This document shows, piece by piece, positions 38,811 through 46,646 of a DNA stretch of 64,000 bases. The translations under genes were made by a program, and so were the position numbers. Position 1 is the stretch's first letter. Each line of letters starts with the position of its first letter. The notes beneath the pieces are model-generated. The model was not told the DNA's origin and made no database searches. It worked only from the letters and a program-made list of their open reading frames with translations. Source of the stretch: Gammaproteobacteria bacterium (GTDB taxonomy: Bacteria; Pseudomonadota; Gammaproteobacteria; Steroidobacterales; Steroidobacteraceae); assembly GCA_013289615.1 (NCBI GenBank), contig JABCZO010000006.1:1-64000 (forward strand). Reading direction: 5' to 3'.

Positions 38811-39554
38811 TTAGCCGCTGGTCTGCAGCAGCTTGGTTGAGGAGGTGTCGTTATCTTCAGCGGCCTTCATCGACTTGAGCTGCATGTCGTAGCTGCGCGC
38901 CAGCTCGATCATGTTGGTCATCGCTGCCGCCATGTTGACGTTGCTGGACTCGAGCGCACCGGGCACCAGCTGTACCGTGGCATCCGCCGCAGCGTCGCCA
39001 CCGCTGTGCAGGCGAAACAGTCCGCCATCGGTGCGCACCAGCGACTCGCTCGGCGGATTTACCAGCTTGATGCGGCCGCACACCGCGACAGTCTGCGGCG
39101 TCTGGCCGAGCGGAACGATCGAGATCGAGCCGTCGTTCCCGACCGAGATCGACGCGTATGGTGGCACCGCGATCGGACCTGAGTCGCTCAGCACCGGATA
39201 GCCCTGCGCGGTGGTCATTTGGCCGTTGGGATCCACGCGCAGATCGCCGGCACGGGTATAGGCCTCGCTGCCCTGCGGACTCTGCACGGCGATCCAGCCT
39301 GACCCCTGCACTGCCACATCCAGATTGCGCCCGGTCTGTTGGATCGTGCCGGCGCTCAGATCCGAGCCGACCGAGCTGTCGGTGGCGTAGGCTCGCGAAG
39401 GCAGACCGGCACCCTGTACCTGCTGCGACTGGAACGCCGACAGGTCGGCATGAAAGCCGACCGTGCTGATGTTCGCCAGGTTGTAGCTGTTGGTCGTCTG
39501 GGCACGCAGCGTTTGCTTCGCGCCCGACATCGCCACATATACGAGACGGTCCAT
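38811..39554 (-). CDS. flgF: Flagellar proximal rod protein FlgF
   Basis: Rod subunit of 247 residues: MDRLVYVAMSGAKQTLRAQ at the start, then the NLANISTVGFHADLSAFQ signature, and SSNVNMAAAMTNMIELARSY near the C-terminus. It lies between flgE (17-base gap) and flgG, the usual order. Confidence 0.96.
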   Translation of the reverse strand: MDRLVYVAMSGAKQTLRAQTTNSYNLANISTVGFHADLSAFQSQQVQGAGLPSRAYATDSSVGSDLSAGTIQQTGRNLDVAVQGSGWIAVQSPQGSEAYTRAGDLRVDPNGQMTTAQGYPVLSDSGPIAVPPYASISVGNDGSISIVPLGQTPQTVAVCGRIKLVNPPSESLVRTDGGLFRLHSGGDAAADATVQLVPGALESSNVNMAAAMTNMIELARSYDMQLKSMKAAEDNDTSSTKLLQTSG

Positions 39555-39571
39555 GAGGGCGGATCGTCAGC

Positions 39572-40795
39572 TCAGGCCTGAGTCGGAATCTGGATCACGG
39601 TCTGCGTGATCTGGTTCTGGGTCGAGATCATCTGCGCGTTGGCCTGAAAGGCGCGCTGCGCCTGGATCATGTTTACCAGCTGTGCGGTGACATCGACGTT
39701 GGATTCCTCCACCGAGCCGGATTCGACCTGGCCCAGCCCTGCGGTCCCGGCCTGCCCGTACAGCGCCTGACCTGAGGCCGCCGTCTGCTCCCAGTCGGAA
39801 TTACCCAGTTGCGCCAGGCCTTCGGCGTTGGCGAACTTGGCCAGAGCGACCTGCCCGAGCTGTACCGATTGGCCGTTGGTGTACTGCGCTTCCACGATAC
39901 CGGCGGTATCGATGTTGACGCCGCTGAGCGTGCCGGTGGTGAAGCCATCCTGCTGGATCGAACTCACGGCGAACGCATCGCCGAACTGAGTGGTCTTGCT
40001 GAAGTTGAAATTCATCGCCAGCGGACCGGCGCCGGTGGTCGGCGTATAGGGACCGAAGGAGATGTCACCGTTGGCCGGCGTGGTCATGGCACCGCTGCTG
40101 GAGAATGTCAGCGGCTGCGCCGCGCCCACTGCCTGGCCATCGACGGTGAGGTAGGCATTCCATTGGTTCGCGGTGGCGGTCTTGGCGAAAAACACCGTCG
40201 CGGTATGCGCGGCGCCAAGCGAGTCATAGACCGTCGCAGTGGTGGAATTGTTGTAACTGTTGGCATCGGTGGGACTGAACACCGCCGTGGTCGGCACCGT
40301 CGCATTGGCCGGCAGGTCGAGCGTGAAATCGACGTTCTGGGTCGCCACCGGCGCGCTGTCGCCGGCCGAGATCTGCAGGTTTGTGGTCGAGCTGGTGTTG
40401 AAGCCGCCGGTGGTGGGTGCGTAGACCTGCAGCACCTGGCCCTGCGGATTGACCACGAGGCCATCGCTGTTGGTCGAGAAGTCTCCGGAGCGCGTGTACG
40501 ACAGGGCACCGCCGCTGCTGACGGCAAAGAAGCCGCCGCCGCTGATCGCAAGATTGAGATTGTTACCGGTGGTCTCGATCGAACCCTGCGAGAAGTCCTG
40601 CTGCACCGCCGCCACCTGCACGCCATTGCCGATGGCATCGGCGGCGATGCCGTTCTGCGAGCCTGCATACAGATCGGAGTATTCGGTCACGGACTGCTTG
40701 AAACCCGTGGTATTCGCATTGGCGATGTTGTTGGACACGACGTTCAGACCTGCCTGCGCAGCGTCGATACCACTCAAAGCGATGCCAAATGACAT
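39572..40795 (-). CDS. flgE: Flagellar hook protein FlgE
   Basis: Hook subunit of 407 residues, close to the enteric length. The N-terminus (MSFGIALSGIDAAQAGLNVV, SNNIANANTTGFKQSVTEY) and C-terminus (EESNVDVTAQLVNMIQAQRA, FQANAQMISTQNQITQTVI) are conserved. The middle contains the FlgE D1/D2 region with ATVYDSLGAAHTATVFFAK. It follows flgD after 43 bases. Confidence 0.97.
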   Translation of the reverse strand: MSFGIALSGIDAAQAGLNVVSNNIANANTTGFKQSVTEYSDLYAGSQNGIAADAIGNGVQVAAVQQDFSQGSIETTGNNLNLAISGGGFFAVSSGGALSYTRSGDFSTNSDGLVVNPQGQVLQVYAPTTGGFNTSSTTNLQISAGDSAPVATQNVDFTLDLPANATVPTTAVFSPTDANSYNNSTTATVYDSLGAAHTATVFFAKTATANQWNAYLTVDGQAVGAAQPLTFSSSGAMTTPANGDISFGPYTPTTGAGPLAMNFNFSKTTQFGDAFAVSSIQQDGFTTGTLSGVNIDTAGIVEAQYTNGQSVQLGQVALAKFANAEGLAQLGNSDWEQTAASGQALYGQAGTAGLGQVESGSVEESNVDVTAQLVNMIQAQRAFQANAQMISTQNQITQTVIQIPTQA

Positions 40796-40838
40796 ATAGA
40801 TGGCTCCTGTACTAATGATTTCAGATGGAAAATCGGTA

Positions 40839-41522
40839 TCACTCGACCTGTTCGATATTGGCGAGCGCGATCGGGCCGAGCTGCGGCGTATTCACCGTGA
40901 CACCGCTGCCGGAGTTGAGCGAGACGCTCGACACGGTACCGGCCAGATAAGTCTGCGCACCGACGGCGCTGCCATTCACGTTCGCCAGCGCCTGCACGCT
41001 GTAGCTACCCGAGGGCGCCGCGGCGCCGCTCAGCGTGCTGCCGTTCCAGGTAAACGAGCTCATGCCGGAACTTGCGCCGAGCTTGATCTGCTGTACCAGC
41101 ATGCCGCCGCTGTTGGTAATGTTGACCACGATGCTGCTGGCGCCGGCCGGCGCCTGAACCGCACCGGCCATGGATTGACCGGCGGTGTATTGCGTCGAGC
41201 TTGCCTGGGTCAGCACCGAATGTCCGACCAGACTGGCGCTCGACAGCGCCTGGTTAGCCAGCAACGTGGAGCTCAGCGTGGATAGCGAGCTCTGCATCGA
41301 ATCGATGCCGGACACGGTGCCGAACTGCGCCAGCTGCGTGACGAAGGTGGACGGATCGAGCGGCTGCGTTGGATCCTGATTCTTCAGCTGCGCGGTCATC
41401 AGTGTCAGAAAGTCGTTGACACTCAGCGCCGATATCGAGGCTGCGGCCGCCGCGGCCGCGGTCGTGTCGCTGGCTTTGGCTGCGTTGGTCTGGTCGTTGT
41501 TGTTCACACTGGGAATCGACAT
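40839..41522 (-). CDS. flgD: Flagellar hook cap (scaffold) protein FlgD
   Basis: Hook assembly scaffold of 227 residues. The conserved N-terminal segment is LSVNDFLTLMTAQLKNQDPT followed by QPLDPSTFVTQLAQFGTVSG. The C-terminal FlgD tudor/FNIII-like domain includes SSFTWNGSTLSGAAAPSGSY. An alanine-rich stretch precedes the core. It follows flgC after 24 bases. Confidence 0.96.
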   Translation of the reverse strand: MSIPSVNNNDQTNAAKASDTTAAAAAAASISALSVNDFLTLMTAQLKNQDPTQPLDPSTFVTQLAQFGTVSGIDSMQSSLSTLSSTLLANQALSSASLVGHSVLTQASSTQYTAGQSMAGAVQAPAGASSIVVNITNSGGMLVQQIKLGASSGMSSFTWNGSTLSGAAAPSGSYSVQALANVNGSAVGAQTYLAGTVSSVSLNSGSGVTVNTPQLGPIALANIEQVE

Positions 41523-41546
41523 GCGGACGCTCCGTGGTTAGGCGTT

Positions 41547-41978
41547 TCAGCTCTGGCCGAGCTTGAGGGTGTCGAGCATCATGTTGCGGGCCGTGTTCAT
41601 GACTTCCACGTTGTTCTGGTAGGAACGCGAGGCCGAGATCATGTCGGTCATCTCTTCGACCACGTTGACGTTGGAGCTGTAGACATAGCCATCGGAATTC
41701 GCCAGTGGATTACTCGGGTCGTAGCGCTGCTCGGGCGCCGCACTATTGGGCACAATGCCAAGCACCTTGACGCTGGCGCTCGCCTGTTCTGACATCTGGC
41801 TCGCCGCCGCGCCGAGCGCCTGTACGCTCTGGAATACCGGATGCTTGGCCTGGTAAACCTGTTTCGGATCGCCGCTGACGCTGTCGGCGTTGGCCAGGTT
41901 GCTGGCCACCGTATTGAGCCTGACCGATTCGGCGCTCATGCCCGAGCCGGCGATTTCGAAAACCTTGAATGAAGACAT
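41547..41978 (-). CDS. flgC: Flagellar proximal rod protein FlgC
   Basis: Rod subunit of 143 residues. It contains FEIAGSGMSAESVRLNTVAS, then NLANADSV, and the C-terminal YVYSSNVNVVEEMTDMISAS. The length is normal. It lies 19 bases after flgB. Confidence 0.96.
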   Translation of the reverse strand: MSSFKVFEIAGSGMSAESVRLNTVASNLANADSVSGDPKQVYQAKHPVFQSVQALGAAASQMSEQASASVKVLGIVPNSAAPEQRYDPSNPLANSDGYVYSSNVNVVEEMTDMISASRSYQNNVEVMNTARNMMLDTLKLGQS

Positions 41979-41997
41979 GGGTTCTCCGTCTGGCTTA

Positions 41998-42432
41998 CTA
42001 GCCGGTAATCGCGGTCATCAATTCCTTGAGACGCGCATTGAGAAACGTGAGCGTGGCCTGGTAGCGGACCGCATTTTCGGCAAAGGCCGCCTGCTCGAGC
42101 TGCGTGTCGACGGTGTTGCCGTCGAGTGATGGGGCCATCGGCACCCGATATTTGAGATTGCCGCCGAGCGCATCCGCGCCCTCGACGCTCTGGCCGCCCA
42201 GGTGCGCGGCATTGGTGGTCGAGACGCTGAGCGTGCCGCTTGCGCTGGCAGCGCTGCTGCTGGCGGGCCCGCCGCTGGCAGCGGCCAGGGCCGCCTTGAA
42301 ATCGATATCGCGCGCCTTGTAGTTCGGCGTATCGGCATTGGCCATATTGGCCGCGAGCAGCTCGGTGCGCTGCGCTTCCAGCCTCAGCGCCTGCGCATGT
42401 ACGCCCAGATAGCTGTCCAAGTTCAGTGCCAT
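41998..42432 (-). CDS. flgB: Flagellar proximal rod protein FlgB
   Basis: Rod subunit of 144 residues from the ATG at 42432 ([16 protein letters not shown]). The conserved motif [20 protein letters not shown] is present, with a C-terminal [17 protein letters not shown] segment. A longer frame to 42501 would include the sigma54 promoter and is rejected. It is the first gene of the flgBCDEFGHIJ operon and divergent from flgA. Confidence 0.95.
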   Translation of the reverse strand: MALNLDSYLGVHAQALRLEAQRTELLAANMANADTPNYKARDIDFKAALAAASGGPASSSAASASGTLSVSTTNAAHLGGQSVEGADALGGNLKYRVPMAPSLDGNTVDTQLEQAAFAENAVRYQATLTFLNARLKELMTAITG

Positions 42433-42468
42433 GCCGCCCTCGTGAAGAAATTCACTCGGGGGTGCAGG

Positions 42469-42484
42469 AGCAAGGCTTATGCCA
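42469..42484 (-). promoter_or_regulatory. Sigma54-type promoter of flgB operon
   Basis: The minus strand reads TGGCATA-AGCC-TTGCT followed by CCT, with GG-N10-GC spacing, 37 bases upstream of the flgB ATG. Confidence 0.7.
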
Positions 42485-42698
42485 CGGTGCGCATATCGCA
42501 CTCGTCACAGTCAAATGTGTGAGCCAGTGCCGCCCACGGCTGCGAACGCAGCGCTCGCGCACGGCGGGTGCGGCCAGCGATTGCCGCTTACCGGCAATGC
42601 GCAGCCGCGCCGCGCACGCACGCCACGACGGCGGGCTACATCGCGGTTATCGACCGGGCGCGTGCGCGCTTGAGCGTCAGAATTCCGGCGCCGCTGCG

Positions 42699-42714
42699 TG
42701 GCACGGCAATTGCT
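42699..42714 (+). promoter_or_regulatory. Sigma54-type promoter of flgA
   Basis: TGGCACG-GCAA-TTGCT is a perfect match to the consensus TGGCACG-N4-TTGCW, 35 bases upstream of the flgA ATG. Confidence 0.88.
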
Positions 42715-42748
42715 CCCTGCTCGGTCAGGAGTTATCCACCAGTCAGCT

Positions 42749-43456
42749 ATGAATTGGTTGCACAGCCGCACACTGCGTTTGATTCTGCCGAGCCTGGCAG
42801 TGACCGCTGCTGCGCTGAGCGCACCGGTTGCCGACATCGCGTCGCTGCAGGCCGCGGCCGAACGAGCCGTGCGACACGAGATCCCACAGGGCGAGGGTCA
42901 GGTCATCGTGCACGCGCAGAATCTCGACCCGCGGCTGCGTCTGGCAGAATGCGACCGAGCGTTGACTGCCGGCATCGCCGGCGACGGACAGGCGCGCGCG
43001 CATACCACGGTCGCGGTGCGCTGCGAGGGCAGCGTGCGTTGGACCATCTATCTGAGCGTGACTATCGACTCGGAATTCTCCGTGCTGGTGGCCACGCACG
43101 CACTGGCGCGCGATGCGCAGCTTCGCCCCGAGGACTTCGAACTGACGCCGCGCCACCTGCCCGGCCTGACCACCGATTACGTGACCAAGCCGGCGTTACT
43201 TGCGGGCCAGCGCCTGCGACAGGCGATCGCCAGCGGCGAGGCCCTGAGCCTTGCGGCGCTGACGCCGAGTAACGTGATTCATCGCGGCCAGCAGGTCACG
43301 CTGATCGCCGGCTCGGGAAGTTTCGAGGTGCGCATGAGCGCCATTGCACTGTCCGATGGGCGCGTCGCCGATCGCATCCGCGTCCAGAACCAGAGCTCGC
43401 AGCGCGTCATCGAGGGCATCGTACGCTCGGACAGCGTGGTCGAGGTTCCATTATGA
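42749..43456 (+). CDS. flgA: Flagellar P-ring assembly chaperone FlgA
   Basis: Periplasmic chaperone for FlgI, 235 residues. The signal peptide MNWLHSRTLRLILPSLAV... is followed by the FlgA/SAF domain (LRPEDFELTPRHLPGLTTDY, GEALSLAALTPSNVIHRGQQ, VTLIAGSGSFEVRM). A ribosome site AGGAG lies rather far (17 bases) from this ATG, so a slightly different start is possible. It is driven by a perfect sigma54 element and followed by the flgM promoter. Confidence 0.95.
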   Translation: MNWLHSRTLRLILPSLAVTAAALSAPVADIASLQAAAERAVRHEIPQGEGQVIVHAQNLDPRLRLAECDRALTAGIAGDGQARAHTTVAVRCEGSVRWTIYLSVTIDSEFSVLVATHALARDAQLRPEDFELTPRHLPGLTTDYVTKPALLAGQRLRQAIASGEALSLAALTPSNVIHRGQQVTLIAGSGSFEVRMSAIALSDGRVADRIRVQNQSSQRVIEGIVRSDSVVEVPL

Positions 43457-43471
43457 CAAATCAAAGGCGCC

Positions 43472-43498
43472 TAAAGTTTGACGGACGTCGGCCGATAG
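43472..43498 (+). promoter_or_regulatory. Sigma28 (FliA) promoter of flgMN
   Basis: TAAAGTTT-N11-GCCGATAG matches the FliA consensus TAAAGTTT-N11-GCCGATAA at 15 of 16 positions. It is followed by AAGGAG and the GTG start of flgM, giving flgM its own class 3 promoter within the flgA-flgN unit. Confidence 0.93.
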
Positions 43499-43526
43499 CA
43501 GAATCGAGGACCACAAGGAGACTGTA

Positions 43527-43847
43527 GTGGCAGACCGGATCAAAGGACTGGATAGTAGTTCCCTCGGAGCCAGCAGCAGTGGCAGTCCGATCGAGCAGAT
43601 ACGCGCCAGCACTGCAGTCAGCACGGCGACCAGCGCGCCGCAACCGAGCGTCGACAGCGTGAATATCACCGATTCCGCACGTCGGCTGTTCGCTCTGGCG
43701 CAGGCAGTACACGACGCACCCGAGGTCGACACCCAGCGCGTTGCGGTGCTGCAGCAAGCTATCGTCAGTGGTCAGTACACCATCAACCCGGACCGAATCG
43801 CCGATCGCCTGCTGCAGATGGAGCAGGATCTGGTGGCCGCACATTAA
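43527..43847 (+). CDS. flgM: Anti-sigma28 factor FlgM
   Basis: Small exported anti-sigma factor of 106 residues that holds FliA inactive until the hook is complete. It has a GTG start with AAGGAG upstream. The disordered N-terminus is rich in serine. The C-terminal FliA-binding helices read VDSVNITDSARRLFALAQAV, and VLQQAIVSGQYTINPDRIAD with RLLQMEQDL. It has its own sigma28 promoter and is followed by flgN after 6 bases. Confidence 0.95.
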   Translation: MADRIKGLDSSSLGASSSGSPIEQIRASTAVSTATSAPQPSVDSVNITDSARRLFALAQAVHDAPEVDTQRVAVLQQAIVSGQYTINPDRIADRLLQMEQDLVAAH

Positions 43848-43853
43848 TCCGAC

Positions 43854-44339
43854 ATGACGCTGCCGCGCGCCGACGTCCATCAGCAGCTGAGCCGTATCCT
43901 CGACGAGGAGTTGCGCCTGCTCGAGGAGCTGGAGGCGCTGCTGCGCGACGAATCCGCGATCCTCGGGCGCGACGACGTCGAGGCGATCGCGCGCATCGGC
44001 TCGACGCGCCAGCACTGTGTCGACGCGCTGACGCGCCTGGACAGCGAGCGTGCCGACATCTGCCGCATGCTGTCATTCGGCCAGGGACGCGGCGCCCTCG
44101 GCAAACTGTATGGCTGGTGTGATGCCAACGGCGCGCTCAACTCGAAGTGGCTGGCCAATCTTGCGATTGCCCGTCGCTGCCAGCAGCTCAACGACACCAA
44201 CGGCGCCGTCGTCACCGCCAAACTGTCGCGCGTACAGCAACTGCTGATGGTGATCCGCGGCACCTGCGCGCCGCCGGTGTACAGCGCCCGCGCATCGCGC
44301 TACGGCGTGCTCGGCACCCGCGATCTCGGGCGCGCCTAG
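43854..44339 (+). CDS. flgN: Flagellar export chaperone FlgN
   Basis: Helical cytoplasmic chaperone for FlgK and FlgL, 161 residues. It has long amphipathic helices (QLSRILDEELRLLEELEALL, RVQQLLMVIRGT) and the FlgN-type C-terminus with YSARASRYGVLGTRDLGRA. It follows flgM, the conserved gammaproteobacterial order, and converges with pgl (11-base gap). Confidence 0.93.
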   Translation: MTLPRADVHQQLSRILDEELRLLEELEALLRDESAILGRDDVEAIARIGSTRQHCVDALTRLDSERADICRMLSFGQGRGALGKLYGWCDANGALNSKWLANLAIARRCQQLNDTNGAVVTAKLSRVQQLLMVIRGTCAPPVYSARASRYGVLGTRDLGRA

Positions 44340-44350
44340 AATCACGCGCT

Positions 44351-45067
44351 TCAGGCAGCCCAGTACACCGACACCGGCACCTGCTGTTGCCGCAACAGCG
44401 CGCGCACCGGCATTTCCGCCACCGGCCCGCTCATGGCCGCACGCTCATAGGTGGCCCACTTGCCGCTGCCGATGATCAGCAGTCCAATGCGACGCGAGTC
44501 GAGCAGCGCACTCAGATTCAGACTCATGCGCGCGTGCGGCGCCACCGGGGCGATCATGGCCACACAACCCGGCGGCTGCAGCGGATCGATCGCACTCACC
44601 AGGCCGGGCGAATCCGGAAACAACGAGGCAGTGTGGCCGTCGTCGCCCATGCCGAGCAGCATATAGTCGAATGGCCGCGGCAGCGGCGCGATCGCCGACC
44701 AGATCGAGGCGGCCGCGTCGGCCGGGTTCGCGGCGGCATTCTTCATGCCGACAAAATTTGCGTTCGCGGCCGCGTTGCGCAGCAGGTGCTCGCGTACCAA
44801 GTGCTCATTACTATCGCTGCTCGTGGTCTCGACCCAACGCTCATCGGTCAGCGTGATGCAGACGCGGCGCCAATCGAGCGGCGCGCGCGAAAGTGTGTCG
44901 AACAACGCCATCGGTGAGCGGCCGCCTGAAACCGCCAGGCTGGCGCTGCCGCCGCCGCGCATGCCGCCTTCCAGCGCCGCGACGATCTGGGCCGCCAGCG
45001 CCTCAGTCAGTGCTGCGCGCTCCGGGTAGCGACGCAAGCGGGTATCAAATCTCGCCGTGCCAGGCAT
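44351..45067 (-). CDS. pgl: 6-phosphogluconolactonase
   Basis: Hydrolyses 6-phosphogluconolactone to 6-phosphogluconate in the oxidative pentose phosphate and Entner-Doudoroff pathways. It has 238 residues of the DevB type, with LAVSGGRSPMALFDTLSR, ITLTDERWVETTSSDSNEHL, and the conserved LLGMGDDGHTASLFPDS. Its start overlaps the last codons of the zwf remnant by 23 bases, a preserved coupling of the ancestral zwf-pgl operon. The gene itself looks fully functional, although its substrate-making partner is broken here. Confidence 0.95.
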   Translation of the reverse strand: MPGTARFDTRLRRYPERAALTEALAAQIVAALEGGMRGGGSASLAVSGGRSPMALFDTLSRAPLDWRRVCITLTDERWVETTSSDSNEHLVREHLLRNAAANANFVGMKNAAANPADAAASIWSAIAPLPRPFDYMLLGMGDDGHTASLFPDSPGLVSAIDPLQPPGCVAMIAPVAPHARMSLNLSALLDSRRIGLLIIGSGKWATYERAAMSGPVAEMPVRALLRQQQVPVSVYWAA

Positions 45068-45190
45068 AGCCGTCCCGTCCGATCAGCGAGCTGGCGGCCG
45101 CCGGACCCCAGCTTCCAGCGGTATAGCTACCAGATCGAAGTCCGGCAATTGCTTCGCCGGCATGGAACGGTCCCTGGAAGTGGCAGCCAA
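45045..45190 (-). pseudogene. zwf: Glucose-6-phosphate dehydrogenase remnant (start and end only)
   Basis: Two zwf fragments are joined. From a TTG at 45190, with AGGAGA just upstream (45195-45200), the frame gives MPAKQLPDFDLVAI, the N-terminal beta strand before the nucleotide loop of Zwf. Near 45113-45125 the sequence switches to another frame, encoding TAGSWGPAAASSLIGRDGY plus AWHGEI and a stop at 45045, the characteristic Zwf C-terminus. About 440 codons are missing, including all catalytic residues. The final codons overlap pgl as in intact operons. I infer an internal deletion; misassembly is an alternative. Confidence 0.85.
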
Positions 45191-45267
45191 GCGCTCTCCT
45201 TTATATGGTCACATGCAGCCTAGTCTGTACTATATTCCCCGGCACAGCATCTGCACTTACCGTACCA

Positions 45268-45468
45268 GTGACCCAGCAAAAATCTCCGATCGCATCGCTG
45301 CACACCGGCGTTGCCGAAGTGACCGAGCGCATTCGCTCGCGCAGCCAGCACACACGGCACGACTATCTTGCGCGCATGCGGGCGGCGCGCCGGGTGGCAC
45401 TGGTGACCGACGGGCACATGTCGGGCGCATCGGGCAGCGTGCCGGCGATGCCGAATCCGGCGCACTGA
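45268..45468 (+). pseudogene. edd: Phosphogluconate dehydratase remnant (internally deleted)
   Basis: A 66-codon frame from a GTG start. Residues 1-40 (HTGVAEVTERIRSRSQHTRH, DYLARMRAA) match the start of Edd. They are fused in frame to RRVALVTDGHMSGASGSVP, which in Edd lies near residue 500-520 of about 610. The frame then ends in MPNPAH and a stop, so the last 90 or so residues are also gone. The iron-sulfur cysteines and active site are absent, so it cannot be a dehydratase. It lies divergent from the zwf remnant and 10 bases before an intact eda. Confidence 0.88.
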
Positions 45469-45478
45469 GCTGCTTCGC

Positions 45479-46117
45479 ATGAAAACCGCAAGCCCGAACA
45501 TTCGCGACATCATGGCGACATCGACCGTCATCCCGGTGCTGACCATCCAGCGTCTGGAGCATGCCGTGCCACTGGCCGAAGCGCTGGTGCGCGGCGGATT
45601 GCGGGTGCTGGAAGTCACGCTGCGCACGTCCTGCGCACTCGAAGCGATCCGGGCGATGCGCGCGGCAGTGCCCGCTGCGATCGTCGGCGGCGGAACGCTG
45701 ACACGGGCCCGTGATCTTAGCGCCTGCGCGGCGGCGGGCGCGCAATTTGGCGTGACACCGGGCCTCACCGCAGAGTTGATCGCGGCTGCGGCAAAATCAC
45801 GCTTTCCAATGTTGCCCGGCATCATGACGCCGACCGAACTAATCGCGGCACGCGCGGCAGGCTTCGACGCCTGCAAGCTGTTCCCGGCGCAGCAGGCCGG
45901 CGGTGTCGGCATGCTCAAGGCCCTGGGCGGTCCGTTTCCGGATCACGTGTTCTGCCCCACTGGCGGCGTCACCCGCGCCAACGCGGTCGAATACCTGGCA
46001 TTGCCGAACGTGCTGTGTGTCGGCGGCTCGTGGATCACCCCGGCGGCGGCCATGGCCACTGCTGACTGGACGACGATCGAGTCGCTGGCACGTGAGGCGG
46101 CCGCCTTACACAGTTGA
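45479..46117 (+). CDS. eda: 2-dehydro-3-deoxy-phosphogluconate aldolase
   Basis: Cleaves KDPG to pyruvate and glyceraldehyde 3-phosphate. It has 212 residues with an intact TIM barrel. The Schiff-base lysine lies in FDACKLFPAQQAGGVGMLKA, the active-site glutamate in GGLRVLEVTLRT, and the phosphate-binding region in FCPTGGVTRANAVEYLALPN. It begins 10 bases after the edd remnant and probably still uses the ancestral edd promoter. It also has non-ED roles (oxaloacetate decarboxylase, uronate breakdown), which could explain its survival. Confidence 0.95.
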   Translation: MKTASPNIRDIMATSTVIPVLTIQRLEHAVPLAEALVRGGLRVLEVTLRTSCALEAIRAMRAAVPAAIVGGGTLTRARDLSACAAAGAQFGVTPGLTAELIAAAAKSRFPMLPGIMTPTELIAARAAGFDACKLFPAQQAGGVGMLKALGGPFPDHVFCPTGGVTRANAVEYLALPNVLCVGGSWITPAAAMATADWTTIESLAREAAALHS

Positions 46118-46128
46118 TACTGCTGGTC

Positions 46129-46160
46129 GGCGGCGGTGCCGATCGGCGGCGGTGCCGATC
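46129..46160 (+). repeat. Two tandem copies of a 16-base unit
   Basis: The unit GGCGGCGGTGCCGATC is present twice in exact tandem just after eda, in otherwise unremarkable intergenic DNA. Confidence 0.8.
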
Positions 46161-46225
46161 GGTGCGAAAATGAGCTATGCTTGCAGAGCTCGTTTGATCC
46201 TCCAAGGACCGTCAGGCCGATAAGC

Positions 46226-46546
46226 GTGAAGATCACCGGACCATTGAACAGAATGCGACGCTCGCCGCTGCGCCGACTGGTCGCGCTGATCGCGGTGTTC
46301 GCGCTGTTCGGCGGCGGCCTGGCGCAGGCGGCGCATTTTCATAAGAACGAGGGCGCCCGTGGCGCCGAGACGCACCTGCAGTGCCTGCTGTGCGTGCATG
46401 CCGATCGCTGGGCCGGACCACCCGAGCTGCCCAAGCACACCGGTCCGACGCTCGCAGTCAGCACGGTCATCGCACGGCTCACCACGCCAGAGCCCACCCG
46501 GCCGCACGCCGACTTCTACGACGCCCGCGGTCCGCCCCTGATCTGA
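46226..46546 (+). CDS. Small secreted His/Cys protein, DUF2946-like
   Basis: Protein of about 106 residues (GTG 46226, or ATG 46253). A hydrophobic signal (LRRLVALIAVFALFGGGLA) precedes a short mature part with HFHKN and LQCLLCVHADRW. The paired cysteines and histidines resemble the DUF2946 family of small secreted proteins that often precede TonB-dependent receptors and are suspected to handle copper. It lies 100 bases before such a receptor on the same strand. Family assignment is tentative; the metal role is inference. Confidence 0.6.
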   Translation: MKITGPLNRMRRSPLRRLVALIAVFALFGGGLAQAAHFHKNEGARGAETHLQCLLCVHADRWAGPPELPKHTGPTLAVSTVIARLTTPEPTRPHADFYDARGPPLI

Positions 46547-46646
46547 TCCTGTCCGCCCGCCCATCGCGGCGGGCTTCCACGCAATCGCCTTGCGCCTTCG
46601 GGTTCTCCCGTACGCGCTCCATATGGCTTTCACAGGATCCGATCAA

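Larger units (their letters stand above)
42433..42748. other. 316-base divergent control region between flgB and flgA
   Basis: It contains two sigma54-type elements facing outward (42469-42484 for flgB, 42699-42714 for flgA), with about 215 bases between them that could hold shared enhancer sites. That interval includes GTCACA and TGTGTGA half sites near 42506-42523. No gene is seen; in Pseudomonas this position holds cheV and cheR, which are absent here. Confidence 0.6.

Noticed and set aside
45111-45180. Continuous zwf C-terminal frame upstream of TAGSWGP
   Set aside because: The in-frame upstream residues are not Zwf-like, whereas the other frame gives a clear Zwf N-terminus, so I place the junction near 45113-45125.
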